Shown here: in pieces, positions 20,221 to 32,500 of the stretch | How the letters are laid out: each line of letters begins with the position of its first letter | Position numbering within the stretch: position 1 is the stretch's first letter | From: Euryodendron excelsum | Taxonomy: Eukaryota; Streptophyta; Magnoliopsida; Ericales; Pentaphylacaceae | DNA length: 64,000 bases | Assembly (NCBI GenBank): GCA_033060915.1 | Contig: CM065392.1 | Coordinates: forward strand, 7,801,501-7,865,500 | Reading direction: 5' to 3' | Notes under the pieces: generated by a model | What the model was told of the DNA's origin: nothing | Databases searched by the model: none | Seen by the model: only the letters and a program-made list of their open reading frames with translations | Translations under genes and position numbers: made by a program

Positions 20221-21479
20221 TGAACAACCTCATTATACTCTTACTTGTTGGTGACAAAAATATTGATCACATGAAGCCAATTGTATAAATAACAACTAGA
20301 CAACAATAAGCAAATAGTTGTATGACAACCTCCTAAGATAATAATCTTGATAAATTTTTACTCGATAAACAGGCGTTAGTAACACACTAATACTACTTAA
20401 TAGGGTTAATTACATTTTATATCCTTGTATTTTATATTAAATTTACCTTCAGAATCATTATTTTTATTTGTAATAATTAAATATTTACATATTTAATTTG
20501 TTACAATATTAATTTTCTATTAACTTCTATTTAAAAAATAGATGAAAAATTCGCAAATGACAAGTATGTGGTCATATAATGTAATCACGCCACATGTAAA
20601 AGCTCTAATTCAATTCAAGTGCGGTATGCATGTTAATAATTTACCATAAATGCCTCTTAAATCACTTTAAAATCATAAGTTTAATGAACTCTATGATGAA
20701 TATAATGCAATCAAGCCCCATGTAAAAGCCCCAATTCAAATCTAGGGCGATATGCATGAGCTTTGCTCCTTGAAAAATGCCACGTGTTTATCAAATGAGA
20801 ATTTTTTGTCTATTTTTCAAACAAAAGTTAGTAGAAGGTTGAATTATAATAAATTAAAAGTTTAAGGATTTGATTGTTACGAATAAAAATGAAAGTCTTA
20901 AAGTAATCTTTGGCGTAAAGTATAAAGGTACAAAGTATAATTAACCTAACTTAACATTTGAGTGGGTGATTGAAGTGCGGAAGCATATGACAACTTCGTA
21001 ATCATAATAATCTTTATACAAAATATTTACTCAATAATGTAGGTTGACAATATGCTACTGCTACAATATTGAGTTGTATAAAGTAAACTACAATAAGCAA
21101 CTGGGTGCATGACAACCTGCTATTTCTAATAATCTTGAGGCAAAATGTTTAGTCAATGATGGGTTTTTAATACATTAACACTTGAGGATAATTGGGTTGC
21201 TAACGGAAGTGCTGATGGCATGAAGACAATTTACAATAATCTCGGTATAAAATGTTTAGTCAATAACGTGGGTTACTAATACATTAACACTACAAAATAA
21301 TTGGGTTGCTTTCGAAAGTGTTGACAACATGAAGCCAATTGTACAAAGTAGATCACCCTGAGCAATTAAACGTACAACAACCTACTCCTTATAACAATTT
21401 TGATACAAAAAATTTACTCAATAATTCCGGTAATGCTACACTAATATTGCAAAATAATTTGGTGGTGACGGAAGTGTTA
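20221..21479. repeat. Degenerate tandem repeats of about 130 bp
   Basis: Roughly five diverged units carry the same ordered words: CATGAAGCCAATTGTA, ATGACAACCTCCT, AATAATCTTGA, AAAATGTTTAGTCAATAA, TACATTAACAC and AATTGGGTTGCT. Unit marks fall near 20268, 20983, 21091, 21222 and 21358. The array is interrupted by the 548-bp element at 20401-20948. Divergence is high, so the array is old. Confidence 0.72.
20401..20948. mobile_element. Non-autonomous terminal-inverted-repeat element (MITE-like)
   Basis: The ends TAGGGTTAATTAC and TATAATTAACCTA are inverted copies, and imperfect similarity between the arms extends about 120 bp inward. It is flanked on both sides by ACTTAA (20395-20400 and 20949-20954), a candidate 6-bp target-site duplication. 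It sits within a repeat unit, which fits insertion. No coding capacity is seen. The superfamily cannot be assigned from these ends. Confidence 0.78.
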
Positions 21480-23753
21480 ATCAGTATAACTTTGAATGCA
21501 AGTTTTGAAAGAGAACTTTATTGCAAGTTTAAAAACAACTTTGAATACAATTTTGAATGTAAGGTATGAGCATGATAATTACATTGCAATGGGGTCGTGA
21601 ACATACAAGATTAAGCTTCACCACATAATCAAGGGGGTCGAACCCACACCATCTAAGGTTGAACTAAAAGAAAGCCCTCAGTACGGTGACCTTCAACAGT
21701 CCTTCCTAAGCATAAATCGAGGAGCCTCTTGTTTCAAGCATGCAAGAAGAGGAGGTAGAAGATGAGGATTAAAATATAAAAAAATCCAAGTGGGTTAGGA
21801 GAGAGAAGATAGAGGGGGATTACATAAAAGTAAATAAAAAACCAACCTCGTATTCTTCTTACTTTGATGGCTTTGTTTACTTTGCTTGCTTTACTTGACT
21901 TGAACTTTGAGAGAGTTTTGAAAATGTAGCACTTGATCTTCAATGGATATTTAGAGGCTTGGGTTTGAATATATAAAGTATATAGAGGCTAAGGTTTGAC
22001 TATATGGAGGCCAAGGCTTGAGAGAATTAGGGTTTTAAGTGACTTCAAGCTCTGTTTTTAGAGAGACAAAGTTTTTGGACTGAATTTGCGAACCCTTTTT
22101 ACGCAGGGGGTGACCTATATTTATAGGCAATTGAAACAAGAACTGCGCTTGCTGCAGTGGTGCTAGTGGGAATTTAACCTAAATGGCTTGGCGCCACTAG
22201 TAGTGGTACCAGCCACTTAGAAAAGTTTTAAGGTAGCAAGAAACATATCTTTTAACCTTTAGGACACAAGGTAAAAGATTTGAGTGCCGGTCCTAGTGAC
22301 TACCATGTAATTTTTGACTTGGCTCCACTAGGAGTGATTCCAAAAGGTCCGAGAATGATCTGAAAGGCCGGAGATAGCAGGAACCCTAGAAAGAGTCTCC
22401 CAGAGGTAATGGACTTAAGAAACAATGTTCAAATTGTCAAAAAGCCTGACTAGCCCCCTAGGGCCAAAACAATCATTTGAACCGAAAAAACACCTGAATG
22501 GACTCAGAGTGACCCGTGAGGAGGCTTAAAGGTTGAAAACACTATTAAAAGTGTTTCGAGAGATTTTCGATTTGATACCTAAAGCCGGTGTGGTTAGAAA
22601 AAGGCAATCAGTCCACTAAGGACAAAACAGTCATTTTGCACAAGGCTTATCGGAATAGACTCAGAATGATTCAAACTCGGAATGATCCGGAAAGGTATTA
22701 AAAGGTTGGGAATACTATTGGAAGTATCCTCAAAAGGTAACCAATTTGATACTCAAATCTAGTGTGGTTCTTGGAGGCAATTGGGTGCCTAGAGGCAAAA
22801 TGGTCATTTTTACCGGATGGTCTCATTGATCCGGAATCAACTGGAAGGTACTTGAACATGACGGATTGTCTTTGGGATAATCTTGAAAAGGTGAACTTAC
22901 TGCTCTAAGGGCTTAAGTACTTTCTTGAAAAGTGTGCCAGAAGGATCCAAGGGGTAGTTTAAATATTTTTTACCAGAGTGAGCTAACAGGCACTAGTGTT
23001 GACTTGAGTTTTGAGTGTTTTTGTTACTCTGACGGTGTGTAACGAGTTGGTTTCTGAAGATATCCCATCCTTTGGTAAATGTGCCACAGCCAAGAGGCGT
23101 GTTCAGTCCCGTGACATAGAGGTTTTGTTGGCAATTCCCCAATATCGACCTGTTTGTGAGTATTTGTGTCACCTTGACGGTTGTAATGTTTGTGAGTGTT
23201 TTTGTCACTCTGATGGTGTGCATTCATTCCAAAGACTGCCTAATCTAAGAAAGTTGCTAGATGGTCTTATCATCTAAGAGATCAATTTTCTCGAAAGATG
23301 TGCCGAATAGCGGACATTCTACATTGGCAAGCCAACAAATGCCAGAAGTGAACCGTTCTATCATATCGGGGACTTGGGTTCTGTCTTAGTCGACAAGATT
23401 GAAAGGACTTATTGTTCTGAGGGATTTTCTCGGTAAACATGCCGGACTAGATGGACTTATTGTTTGAAGGATCAATTTTCTCAAAAGACATGCCAGATTG
23501 AGTTTGATTGGAATTGAGGTTGAAATAAGGACTTACAGTCTTTAGAAAGGTGTGCCAACTAGAATTGGACCGAGCAATATCGCAAGAATATTTTTGTCAT
23601 TTTGCCTCCATTGGGCCCGACACGCCCGCGAAGCAGTTTATTGACTGGATTGAGTTTGGAAAGCAAGTTTGGGGTTGAATGTGTCTGTGTCGGTTTGAAT
23701 GTGAGTCCGGTTGGGCAGGAGATTGTTAAGCGGGCAAAAATAGGATACTTATA
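21480..23753 (-). mobile_element. Truncated Ogre-like LTR (- strand)
   Basis: Read on the - strand it begins TATAAGTATCCTATTTTTGC and follows the LTR at 29591-34059 for its first part. Matching features include the palindrome region (about 22190-22210), a TATA-like GCCTATAAATATAG (about 22110), the CCCACTTGGATTTTT stretch and GTTCGACCCCCTTGATTATG. It ends at 21480 after about 2.3 kb, so the 3' half of the LTR is missing. Confidence 0.8.
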
Positions 23754-24689
23754 GTTTGAAAACCTTTACATAACGAGTCAATCTCAAATAAGTTTTTACA
23801 TAACCTTTACTATATTCAAGCTTGGCTTATTTATATAACGAGCCAATCTCAAATAAGTTTTTAACTAGTCAAATGTGAACCGAGTTCAAGTAGCTTGATT
23901 TATTTTACAGCTATATCAGCTAGTATCAGAACCTAGTTTTTGGTATTCGTGCATAAATCAACGAACCCTAGCCTATTTATCATCTGTTTCTACACGCTTC
24001 CCTACATCACTTTTGGTATTATTACTTACAGCTGAAAATCTAAAGCTGCCTCTAGTTTCGTTACTGATATATTTTAGAAAAGAATATGGTTTAGGTTAAG
24101 TTTTTGTGTTTAAAATTGCAAACTACTTCATAAAAAAGCATGGGTGATATTAATATATAGAGGGCAGCTTCTAAAAATATTGACAAGTTACTTGTGTAAT
24201 TTAAGATCACTGTATCCCAAAGCAAAAAGAAAAATAAAATCTAAAACTATTATTTGTTAATCGCATGATATTATTTTTTCAAAGGAGGACAAACACAAAA
24301 AAAAAAAAAAAAAAAAAAAACAAATTGGCTTCATCATATGAATTCTAGTCATCTTACGTAGATAGAAACTTATGGATATGCACTTTTCTTAGTTAATAAA
24401 ATATTTATTAATTATTAAGTTACAACTACATATAAAATTTACGGAATGGACAAAATCTAAAACCCATGCTGCCAGCTAATTTTTTCTGTGTCCTATCCAC
24501 CAAGGGGAATAACGAAAGATAGGTTTGAATTCTATTTTATGCTGACATAATGAACTGAGTAACCAGACAATTTTGCATGTAATATTCAAACTTGACAACT
24601 TTTTGACATATTTATTTGAAGGGAAGATACTAAAAAGAACCAAAAAAAATTATAATTCACTTGAAGTGTAATTAGTTTCAGGTCTTTTT
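23754..24689. other. AT-rich interval, no gene recognised
   Basis: It holds a short imperfect direct duplication (AACGAGTCAATCTCAAATAAG near 23769 and again near 23835), an A run at 24296-24320 and a T run near 24684. No open frame resembles a known protein. The T run starts the inverted spacer copy that follows. Confidence 0.6.
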
Positions 24690-25505
24690 TTTTTTTTTTT
24701 TTTTTTGCCTCTTAGCACCATGATACTATATTAAAGGTGTGAATAACATCCCTAAACCCAAAACCCACTCCCTAAAGTATGGACTGTATTAAAAAACAAA
24801 GTCTAGTTGCCCCAAAACCCAATGTATGGGAATACAATTAAAGAAATCTAATCAGTGCGGTACTAAAACTCCACTTGAAGCTTGGTTTGGCAAATCATAC
24901 TATTTAATGCTTGCAACTTAATGGTTTCCAAGGGGGGGATGCATACGGAAATTCGAGATTACCCTTGATTTTTTCAAATCATTGAGATCTCATTTTTTTT
25001 TTTTTTACTTATTTTTTGCAATTGCAGATTTCATGCTGTTCAACAGGAGTTTCCAGTTAAAGTTTCTGATGACGATTGCATCCAGAATTTTATAGTTAAT
25101 GTAGTTTAATATGTTGAGAATGTTATCTTGAGACATGTAGTGTTCTTGTGGTATATGCTTTATCTGAACTTGGTGTTTCTCATCACTATTGTTGTATAAC
25201 TATTCTGTTCCTAAATGACTCTGGATTAATGTATCTCTCTGCCTCCTTGGCTTTCTTTAACTCATATTACACTAAATGGCCTGCTGAATGTGTTCCGAAT
25301 TGTCAACTACTTGTAATTGCCTACATTTGCATGCAAACATATGATTCCATTTGGGAAAACTTGATACTGGAAATGGTTCTATCAATGTGGCCACAACACC
25401 CTGAAAAGGTCTCGTTCTTCGTCTATCTGCTGTGCTACAAAATGAAGGAAATGAGAAAAGAAAAAAAATTTCCTTTTCTATAAAGGTGTCTTCCAGGAGG
25501 GAGAC
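24690..25505. repeat. Inverted third copy of the NLR spacer block
   Basis: It is the reverse complement of 14455-15235 with many differences (for example CAAGTCTAGTTGCCCC at 14455-15235's complement matches AGTCTAGTTGCCCCAAAACCC near 24801). It includes the sequence equivalent to the chromovirus target (reads GACGAAGAACGAGACC on the complement, near 25410), so this copy is also empty. The (GA)n run is absent. It supports a head-to-tail NLR array in the past with this block as the intergenic unit. Confidence 0.75.
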
Positions 25506-26329
25506 TGACCATAAGTCTTATTCATTCTCTTTGTATTGCAATTAATTTCTCGTTTTTCCCCTTCTGCTCAAATGCAGAAATGTTCATTTACTTCCTTTTT
25601 TTTCTTTGTTATTTTGATATGAAAAATGATTATGTGTATGGTCTCTTTTCCCTTGGGCATTCTAAACGAGAGAATTTATTACTATCCTAATGGTTCTAGA
25701 TATTAGGTGTATATATAGTTACCGTAATATATTTTAGTTATGTTCTTTGCTGAAGATAAGCTATATTTTTCACTGGCTTGCCCTACTCGCACTCATAAGT
25801 GTTGTGCCAAAGATAAGCTGAATGCTGCATTATATTTTATCGTGGATAGTTCAAATTTTAGTTATGTTTTTTTTTTTTTTAGCTCTGGTTGAGCAAACTA
25901 ATTCATACTATATCCTGTGTTTGAGTATTATTAAGTGATTTCACATGTGATGGTATTTGGATTTATGCAGACAATTTCCAATGACTCACAGAATAGTTCA
26001 TTGAGGTTGTTTAGTAAGTATATGTTATGAGAATTGATTATTATTATTATTATTTTTTTTTTTTTTTAAAGATGTAACACCAACTTTTAATGGTACTTGT
26101 CCTGATATATAAAAGAGCTATTCCCATTGCACAGAAAAGAAAAAAGGAAAAAAGAAAACCATTCCATAGTCAGAATTTGGAAGCCTTAATTTTTCCGGCT
26201 AATGATGGAGGGCATAATTTACATAACGGCATTCTAAAGAGTTAGTGGGGAGACTGGGCAATTAAACAACATGATATGTTAAACACAAATCAAGTCTCTA
26301 ACTCACAGAGTGGCTTCCAATACCTAGAA
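25506..26329. other. Non-coding interval
   Basis: AT-rich sequence with T runs near 25868-25880 and 26052-26068. I see no gene. From about 26240 it begins to resemble the upstream flank of the NLR units. Confidence 0.55.
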
Positions 26330-26895
26330 GTTTGTTGGTCATAATATATCACCAAACACCACACACTACAATGCTACTTATTTATCATAGACATTTCATC
26401 AAACTTGTAAGCATGTTATCACGAAGGAAAGGAAAAAAAAAAGGTAAAACTAGTTTTTCACTCGATACATTGTATCAACAATAAACATGAAAAGAAAAAG
26501 TAAAAGTATTAACATTTTCAGCTTTGTGCTGAAAGTGAATGTAATGCACTTGGGCAAACAGCAAGCCAACCATTCTAATAAAGGTGATGTGATCATGTGA
26601 GCAAGAAAGGCTGGTACAACCACTACATTGTCTAGCTCTAATAAAGGTGATTGACCCACCAGTCTTCAGTCTCCCAACTCTCCAAGTTGCTCTTGCTCCA
26701 TTGTTTGTTTATGATGAATGGCAACTTCCGCAAGGTTTCTTCGTGGTATATTTGGCTTAAAAGATGGCTTTTTGACTTTTTTTCAAAGTTTTTTTTTTCG
26801 GTTAAATACACTTAGCGCACCTGTACTTTTACCATAACCATCGCCCAATCTGTCTTCCTCTTGTTCAAGAATTTGGTAGAAACAATTGCACCAGA
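26330..26895 (+). pseudogene. Orphan NLR-1 5' flank (third copy, gene body lost)
   Basis: It matches 10687-10990 and 38092-38390 up to and just past the start codon position, where ATGGCTGAAACA is replaced by TTGGTAGAAACA (about 26872). The coiled-coil coding sequence that should follow is absent. It carries about 95 bp at 26712-26808 that both other copies lack. It marks the start of a lost NLR gene. Confidence 0.8.
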
Positions 26896-26947
26896 AGAAA
26901 CCAACCGACTAGCTGGTGTATATAGAGTTACGGAACTATATTTTGGT

Positions 26948-27270
26948 CACTACAAGAAAAGGCACCTTTTGCAACGGCTCAGTGCCGTTCTAAATAGTGG
27001 CTGACGAGAGTAATTTTATTAGCGACAGTGCATTGCCATCGATGATAACCATTTGCGACGGGTCAGATTGCGGTCGGTAATAACTATTAGCGACGGTTTA
27101 GATTGACATCGGTAATACGATTTTATGTAATAAACTTTTAAAAATAACACCACTATTTGTGACAGTGAATGCTGTCGCTAAGACTATTTGTAAATCAATT
27201 ATTTCAAATGACAGCACAATTTGTGACGATTCCTCCTGTGGCAAATACTTTTTTAAATAAAAAAAAATTT
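26948..27270 (+). mobile_element. CACTA transposon end with subterminal repeats
   Basis: CACTACAAGAAAA at 26948 is the standard plant CACTA (En/Spm) terminus. The next 300 bp contain repeated GCGACGG/GCGACAG and TTTGTGAC words in both orientations, the expected subterminal repeat array. GGT precedes it and would be the 3-bp target duplication. I did not find the matching TTTTCTTGTAGTG end, so the extent is unknown. It may include the coding remnants up to about 28,800. Confidence 0.8.
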
Positions 27271-27689
27271 ATTGGCTCATATTAGAAATGATTTTTGTAA
27301 CTTATTATTTATCCTGATAAAATGTATATTTAATATGATCAAAACTACCAAATTCAAATATTCACTAAAACCAAAATGCTTAAATAAATACTTAACAAAA
27401 TTAATATCTTATTTTAATATATACATCCAAACAAATAAGACTGTCTTCAACCAAAATCCAAAACAAAACCAAAGTACATACATGGATAGCCTCTTTCAAA
27501 AAGAACAACATAAATCCAGAATTCATACAATGAAAGAGAGTTTTTAGTCTATTACAAAATAAGTCAGTACAAAAATACCATCCACTTATTCTTTATGAAT
27601 AACCTGAAAAGAAAAAAACATAAAAATATTATATATGATAATAACACAATAAATAAAATTAATAGATATGCATGCAATATAAGGGCTTA

Positions 27690-27960
27690 TTGAAATAAAT
27701 ATGTAATTTACATCGCGAGAACGCTAAACTGCATGTCGGTCAACAGATTCTCTAACAGTTGTACTGCCTTTGCGAGGTTGTTCTAATAAAGTACTTTTCG
27801 AGCATTTTGAATAAAAACTTTACAGTAATTTGGACCCAATAGTTCTCCATCAATTTCGATCAACGGATTTGTGCTATTGAGAACTCCTTTCACTAATTCG
27901 AGTTTTGGAATACCAAAATAAAGTAAAGAAACCTTTACTCCTTCCTATAATAATAAATAT
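27690..27960 (-). pseudogene. Possible CACTA-associated coding remnant
   Basis: The - strand reads roughly GVLNSTNPLIEIDGELLGPN followed by YCKVFIQNA. This recalls a short domain found beside TNP2-type transposases in plant CACTA elements. It has no start and is broken near 27785. The assignment rests on a short stretch only and on the CACTA end 700 bp away. Confidence 0.3.
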
Positions 27961-28027
27961 AATATTTTAAAATCATAAATTGAAAAAGTTATACATAATT
28001 AATACAAGTACCGAAAACAGTATTTCT

Positions 28028-28440
28028 AAAAAAAAGCTAAGGCAAAAGAAAGGAAAAAAGTGTTACTTCTCTAAAACTGGGACTCTAGTAATCGTGCCGT
28101 TTGTTTTCACATGTTACTCGTGCCTAAATCTTATTACGTGTCGAGTTTGACAGAGTTTCGAGCTGGTTTGGGGGTTTTAATACCCAAACGGCTCGAAAAA
28201 CACATTATTTTCTATAAAATAAAAAAAAAGCCAAGGAAAAAGAGAGGAAAAATTTTTTACATCTCTCAAACCAGGACTTTGGCGATCGTGCCATTTGTTT
28301 CCACATCTCACTCGTGCCTAAATCTTACTACGTGTTGAGTTTGACGAAGTTCTGAACTAATTTGGGGGTTTTAGTACCCAAACGACTCAAAAAACACGTT
28401 ATTTTATAATAAAAACTAAGAAAAAAGAGAGAAAAAATGG
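28028..28440. repeat. Tandem duplication, period about 194 bp
   Basis: About 2.2 copies of a unit containing AATCGTGCCGTTTGTTTTCACA, CTCGTGCCTAAATCTTA, TTTGGGGGTTTTAATACCC and ACGGCTCGAAAAACAC. ATCGTGCC occurs at 28091 and 28285. A partial third unit runs into the plant mobile domain fragment. Confidence 0.85.
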
Positions 28441-28810
28441 GACTTCGGCGAGGGCACAATAGTTCACAGAAAGATTGAAGAAGATTCTCATCACGATCGT
28501 ATGTGAATAAAGAAACATAAACGGTGTCATACATCCTTGCATCATGAAGAGCTTTCTTATTTCGACTGAGTGCATCTTCAAGCCATTCTTAATATCTAGG
28601 AATGTAAGAGAACTGACCAAAGTTGGCAAGAGAAGTGTCCCAAGTAGCCTTTCCACAATGAACCCAATTGCCAAGTAATGAAAACCGATCGGAGCCAGTA
28701 TCTTCAGAATGAATTGAAGATAATAGGAATGAAGCTTTTGTAGGAATAAAGACAAAATTGTTACAGTCGAGCAGCTCCCTTGTCAGTATAGCATACCATC
28801 ACTCCAAATG
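28440..28810 (-). pseudogene. Plant mobile domain (PMD, aminotransferase-like) fragment
   Basis: In one - strand frame the order is GNWVHCGKATWDTSLANFGQ, FSYIPRY, stop, EWLEDALSRNKKAL, HDARMYDTVYVSLFTYDRD and LLQSFCELLCP. This is the conserved N-terminal signature of PMD proteins (MAIN/MAIL1 relatives and their transposon-borne copies). An in-frame stop replaces the Trp of the usual YWEWLEDVL. Only about 110 codons are present and the rest of the domain is missing downstream, where tandem repeats start. It may have been carried by the CACTA-type element or a retrotransposon. Confidence 0.78.
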
Positions 28811-28974
28811 GCGTGGATCAATGGAAGAAGACTAACTTGGGGAAAGAGCGCCAATGACTGGGTCTAAGACAGGCAAGTCTAAGACTATCGTCAAAGGCTC
28901 TCTTCTTCACTACAGATGGTGACAATTTTTCTTCCTTGAACAGAGTAGTCTTTGAAGTAAACCATGGTATGAAA

Positions 28975-29440
28975 TCAAGACCCAAAGTAAAACCCAAGTA
29001 AAGCCCAAGGTCTAAAATTGAGACCCAAAACAAGGCCAAAGGTCTAAAATCGAGATCCAAATGAAATCCAAGTAAAAGCTCAATGTTTGAAATCGAGACC
29101 CAAAGCAAAGCCTAAGTAAAACTCAAAGTCTAAAATTGAGACCCAAAGCAAGGCCAAAGGTCTGAAATCAAAACCCAAAAGACACCAAGTAAGGCTCAAT
29201 GTCTGAAATTCAGACCCATAGCAACGCCCAAGGTTTGAAATCGAGACCCAAGTGAAGCCCAAGTGAAAGCTCAAGGTCTAAAATTGACACCTAAAGCAAA
29301 GCCGAAGGTCTAAAATTGAGACACAAATAAAGTCCAAGTGAAAACTAAAGGTCTAAAATTGAGACCCAAGTGAAGCCCAAGTAAAACTTAAAATCTGAAA
29401 TTGAGACCCTAAGCAAAGTCAAAAGTTTAAGACTGAAGCT
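28975..29440. repeat. Minisatellite of about 40-bp units
   Basis: Units of the form GAGACCCAAAGCAAAGCCCA and AGTAAAACTCAAGGTCTAAAAT are repeated about eleven times with length changes. On the - strand they read through as Leu/Gly/Phe-rich repeats, which is a by-product of the repeat. Confidence 0.85.
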
Positions 29441-29590
29441 CTCAATTGAAGACTCAGCTTATCACTGGTCCAAATTATGCATTGTTTTACGTCAAACTCA
29501 TGCTAAGAAAAAAAAGAGAAGAATAAATAAATATATAAAAAAAGAATGAGGGATACATGTGCATCGGATGTGCGTCAAACACTATGAGGC

Positions 29591-32500
29591 TGTAAGCACC
29601 CCATTTTTGCCCGCTTGGCAATCTCCGAGCTGACCAAGCTCACTTTCACACATCACATGCATATTTAGACTCTAAGCCCGCCATTTTACCTTGAATTTAG
29701 TCCACCAGTCGCTTCCCGGGCCCGTAGGGCCCACTTAAAGCTAAATGACCATTTTGTCTCTAGGCATCCGAACGCCCCGGGAACCACACCGGCTTTGGGT
29801 ATCAAGCCGGTAACTTTTTGAGAATACATTTTATAGTGTCCTCAACCTTTCTTTATCCTTTCGGATCATTCCGAACCAGTTCCGGCCAACCCGGTACAAA
29901 ATGACCATTTTGCCCCTGGTGAGCCAGTCTCCTTTTTCGATCACATCGGCTCTGGGTATCAAACCGGTAAACTCCTAAGAATGCTTTTTATAGTACTCTC
30001 AACCTTTCTTTAGGTTTTTGGATCATTCCGAGTCAGTTCCGGTAAACCCGGTGCAAAATGACCATTTTGCCCCTAGAGGGCCGGTCGCCTTTTCTGACCA
30101 CACCTGCTCTGGGTATCAAACCGGCAACCTTTGGGAACATTCTGAATAATGATTCCAAACCTCGAGTCTTCTTCTGGGACAGTCCAAGTTCGTCCCGGCG
30201 GCTTTCCAACCCGATTGACCATTTTGCCCCTAATAGCCCGGTCAACCCTTCCGGCACATCTTGTCCTCATTTTTCAAGTCAAATACCTCTGGGACACTAT
30301 ATTAAGTGTTCCTGCTCTTTTTTGGCCTTCCAGGTCATTCCCAGTCTTCTAAACTCCTTCCCGAACTTTCCGAAGTCACTCATAGTGAAGCCAGGCTAAA
30401 AATTGCATGGTAGCCACTAGTACAGGCGCCCAAATCTAGTCAAAGATTCATTGCTTGCCGACCATAAACATTTCCTAAATGGCTGGCGCCACTACTAGTG
30501 GCGCCAAGTCAAAAAATAGCCTGGCGCTACTCCTAGTGGCGCCAGTGTAATGTTTGGCCTGGCGCCACTGCAACAGGCACCAGGTTTGTCCAATCTCTAT
30601 GAATACAGAGCCTCTTCTAGCGTGAAAGGGGTCCGCAAACTTAGTCTAAAAACACCAATATTCAATATACAGAGCTCGAACAATTCCTCAACCCTAGCCT
30701 CCCTAGGTTTTCCAAACCCTAGCCACCATACACTAAACCCTAGCCTTCTATACACTCATCCACACCCTCATACACTTATACACTAGCCTCCAACCCTTCT
30801 TTGAAGACTTGAAAAGCTGCAATCTGAAGTTTGAAGATTGAAAACAACTCTTGAAGATTAAAGACGAAGATCAAGACGAAGACCGAAGACAAGCAAGGCG
30901 TGCAAAATAAACAAGACACAAGGTAGGCTTTCATTTTACGTTTCTGCACTTCCCCCTCCCTCTTCTCTCTCCTAACCCACTTGGGTTTTCTCTATTTTAA
31001 TCCCCCATCTCTTTCCCCCCCCCCCCCTCTCTTTGCATGCTTGAAACAAAGGGACTCCCGGTCCATGTGTAGGATTAGACTATCGAAGGGTCACCGTGTC
31101 GAAGGCTTTCCTTTAGGCTAACCGAAGATCACGTGGGTTCGGCCTCCTTGATTATGTGGTGAAGCCTTAACTTTGTATGTTCACGACCTCAAACTTGCAT
31201 TGTGCATATCATGATCTTGCATCTTCCAAAAACCGTTTTCAAACTCGTTTTCAAAACTTGCATTAAACTTGTTTTCAAAATTGCATCAAAATCTCCTTTT
31301 TCAAAACATGTTTTCAAAATCACAATCCTAAGGTGATTCTAGCTTTTTCATGGCTAGGGTTGCTTTAGGAAAGTGTTACATTCAAAGTGATCAATATGGT
31401 CCATATTTTCAAATCTTATTGTTTTCAAAACCACTTTCTTAAAGTGGTTCTAACCTTCTTATGGTTAGAATCGCTTTAGGAAAGTGAGACATTTTTATAC
31501 CTTCTAAAAACTTTCTTTTCAAAAAGTCTCTCTTTCTAAAAATCTCTTTTTCTAACATGCTTTCCAAAAACTCTTCTTTCCAAATTTTTTTTTCAAAAAA
31601 CTCCCTCCAAAAATCTATTTTTCCAAACTCCCTTTTTCAATTCCTTTCCAAAACGCTCTCTTCAAAGTCCACTTTCCAAAAACGTTCCCTAAGTCTCTTT
31701 CCTAGAAAAACTCTCTCCAAAAATCTTTTCAAAAACTCTCTTTCCAAAATCTCCCTTCTAAAAACTCTTTTCTAGGATTTTCCTTCTAAAATCTTCATTT
31801 CCAAAAACGCACTTTCTAAAAACTCTTTCTTTAGTGCCCAAGTCAAGCCCTAGAACCCACCATTAGGAAACCCTAATTCTCTTTCCAAAAACATGGTTTT
31901 CAAACTTGCCTTAAAACCTAAGTTTCCAAAACCTCTTGTTTTCTACATCCAAACTATACGAATTTTCAAAACCTCTTTTCTACGTCAAAATTATAATTTT
32001 CCAAATCTAGGGTTTCTAGAAACTTCCCTTTTCCAAATCCTTGTCAAATCTTATCTTCCCTTTAGGAAACCAAATCCAATCTTCCTATTTAGGAAACTAG
32101 ATCCCATCCTCCGTTTTTGAAAACAAAATCAAACCTTCCCTTTAAACAACAAAATCCAATCCCTTCCTAATCCAAATCTTTCCTAATTCAACTCCTTCCT
32201 AAACTTCTCCTTTCCTAAGTCTTAAGTTTCTAAAACTTGAACATAAAGTTCTTTCCTAAATTTTAAAACTCAACTTCCACATCTTTTCTAATTCAACCCT
32301 TTCCTAATTCTACCCCTTTCCAAATCTTAACTTTCCAAATCCAAGTTTTCAAATCTTTCCTAAATTCAACCTTTCCTAATCTCAAGGTTTTCTAAAACTC
32401 AAACTTTAAAAGCTTTCTAAATCCTAAACTTTCTAAATTCGAAACTTTCAAACTCCAAAATTTTCTAAGTTCTAAACTTTCCTAAACTTCAAATCTTTTA

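Noticed and set aside
25148..25483. 111-codon open frame
   Set aside because: The two other copies of this spacer block do not keep it open, so coding is not supported.
28818..29274. Gly/Leu/Phe-rich repeat protein on the - strand
   Set aside because: A by-product of the roughly 40-bp minisatellite; units vary in length and shift the frame.
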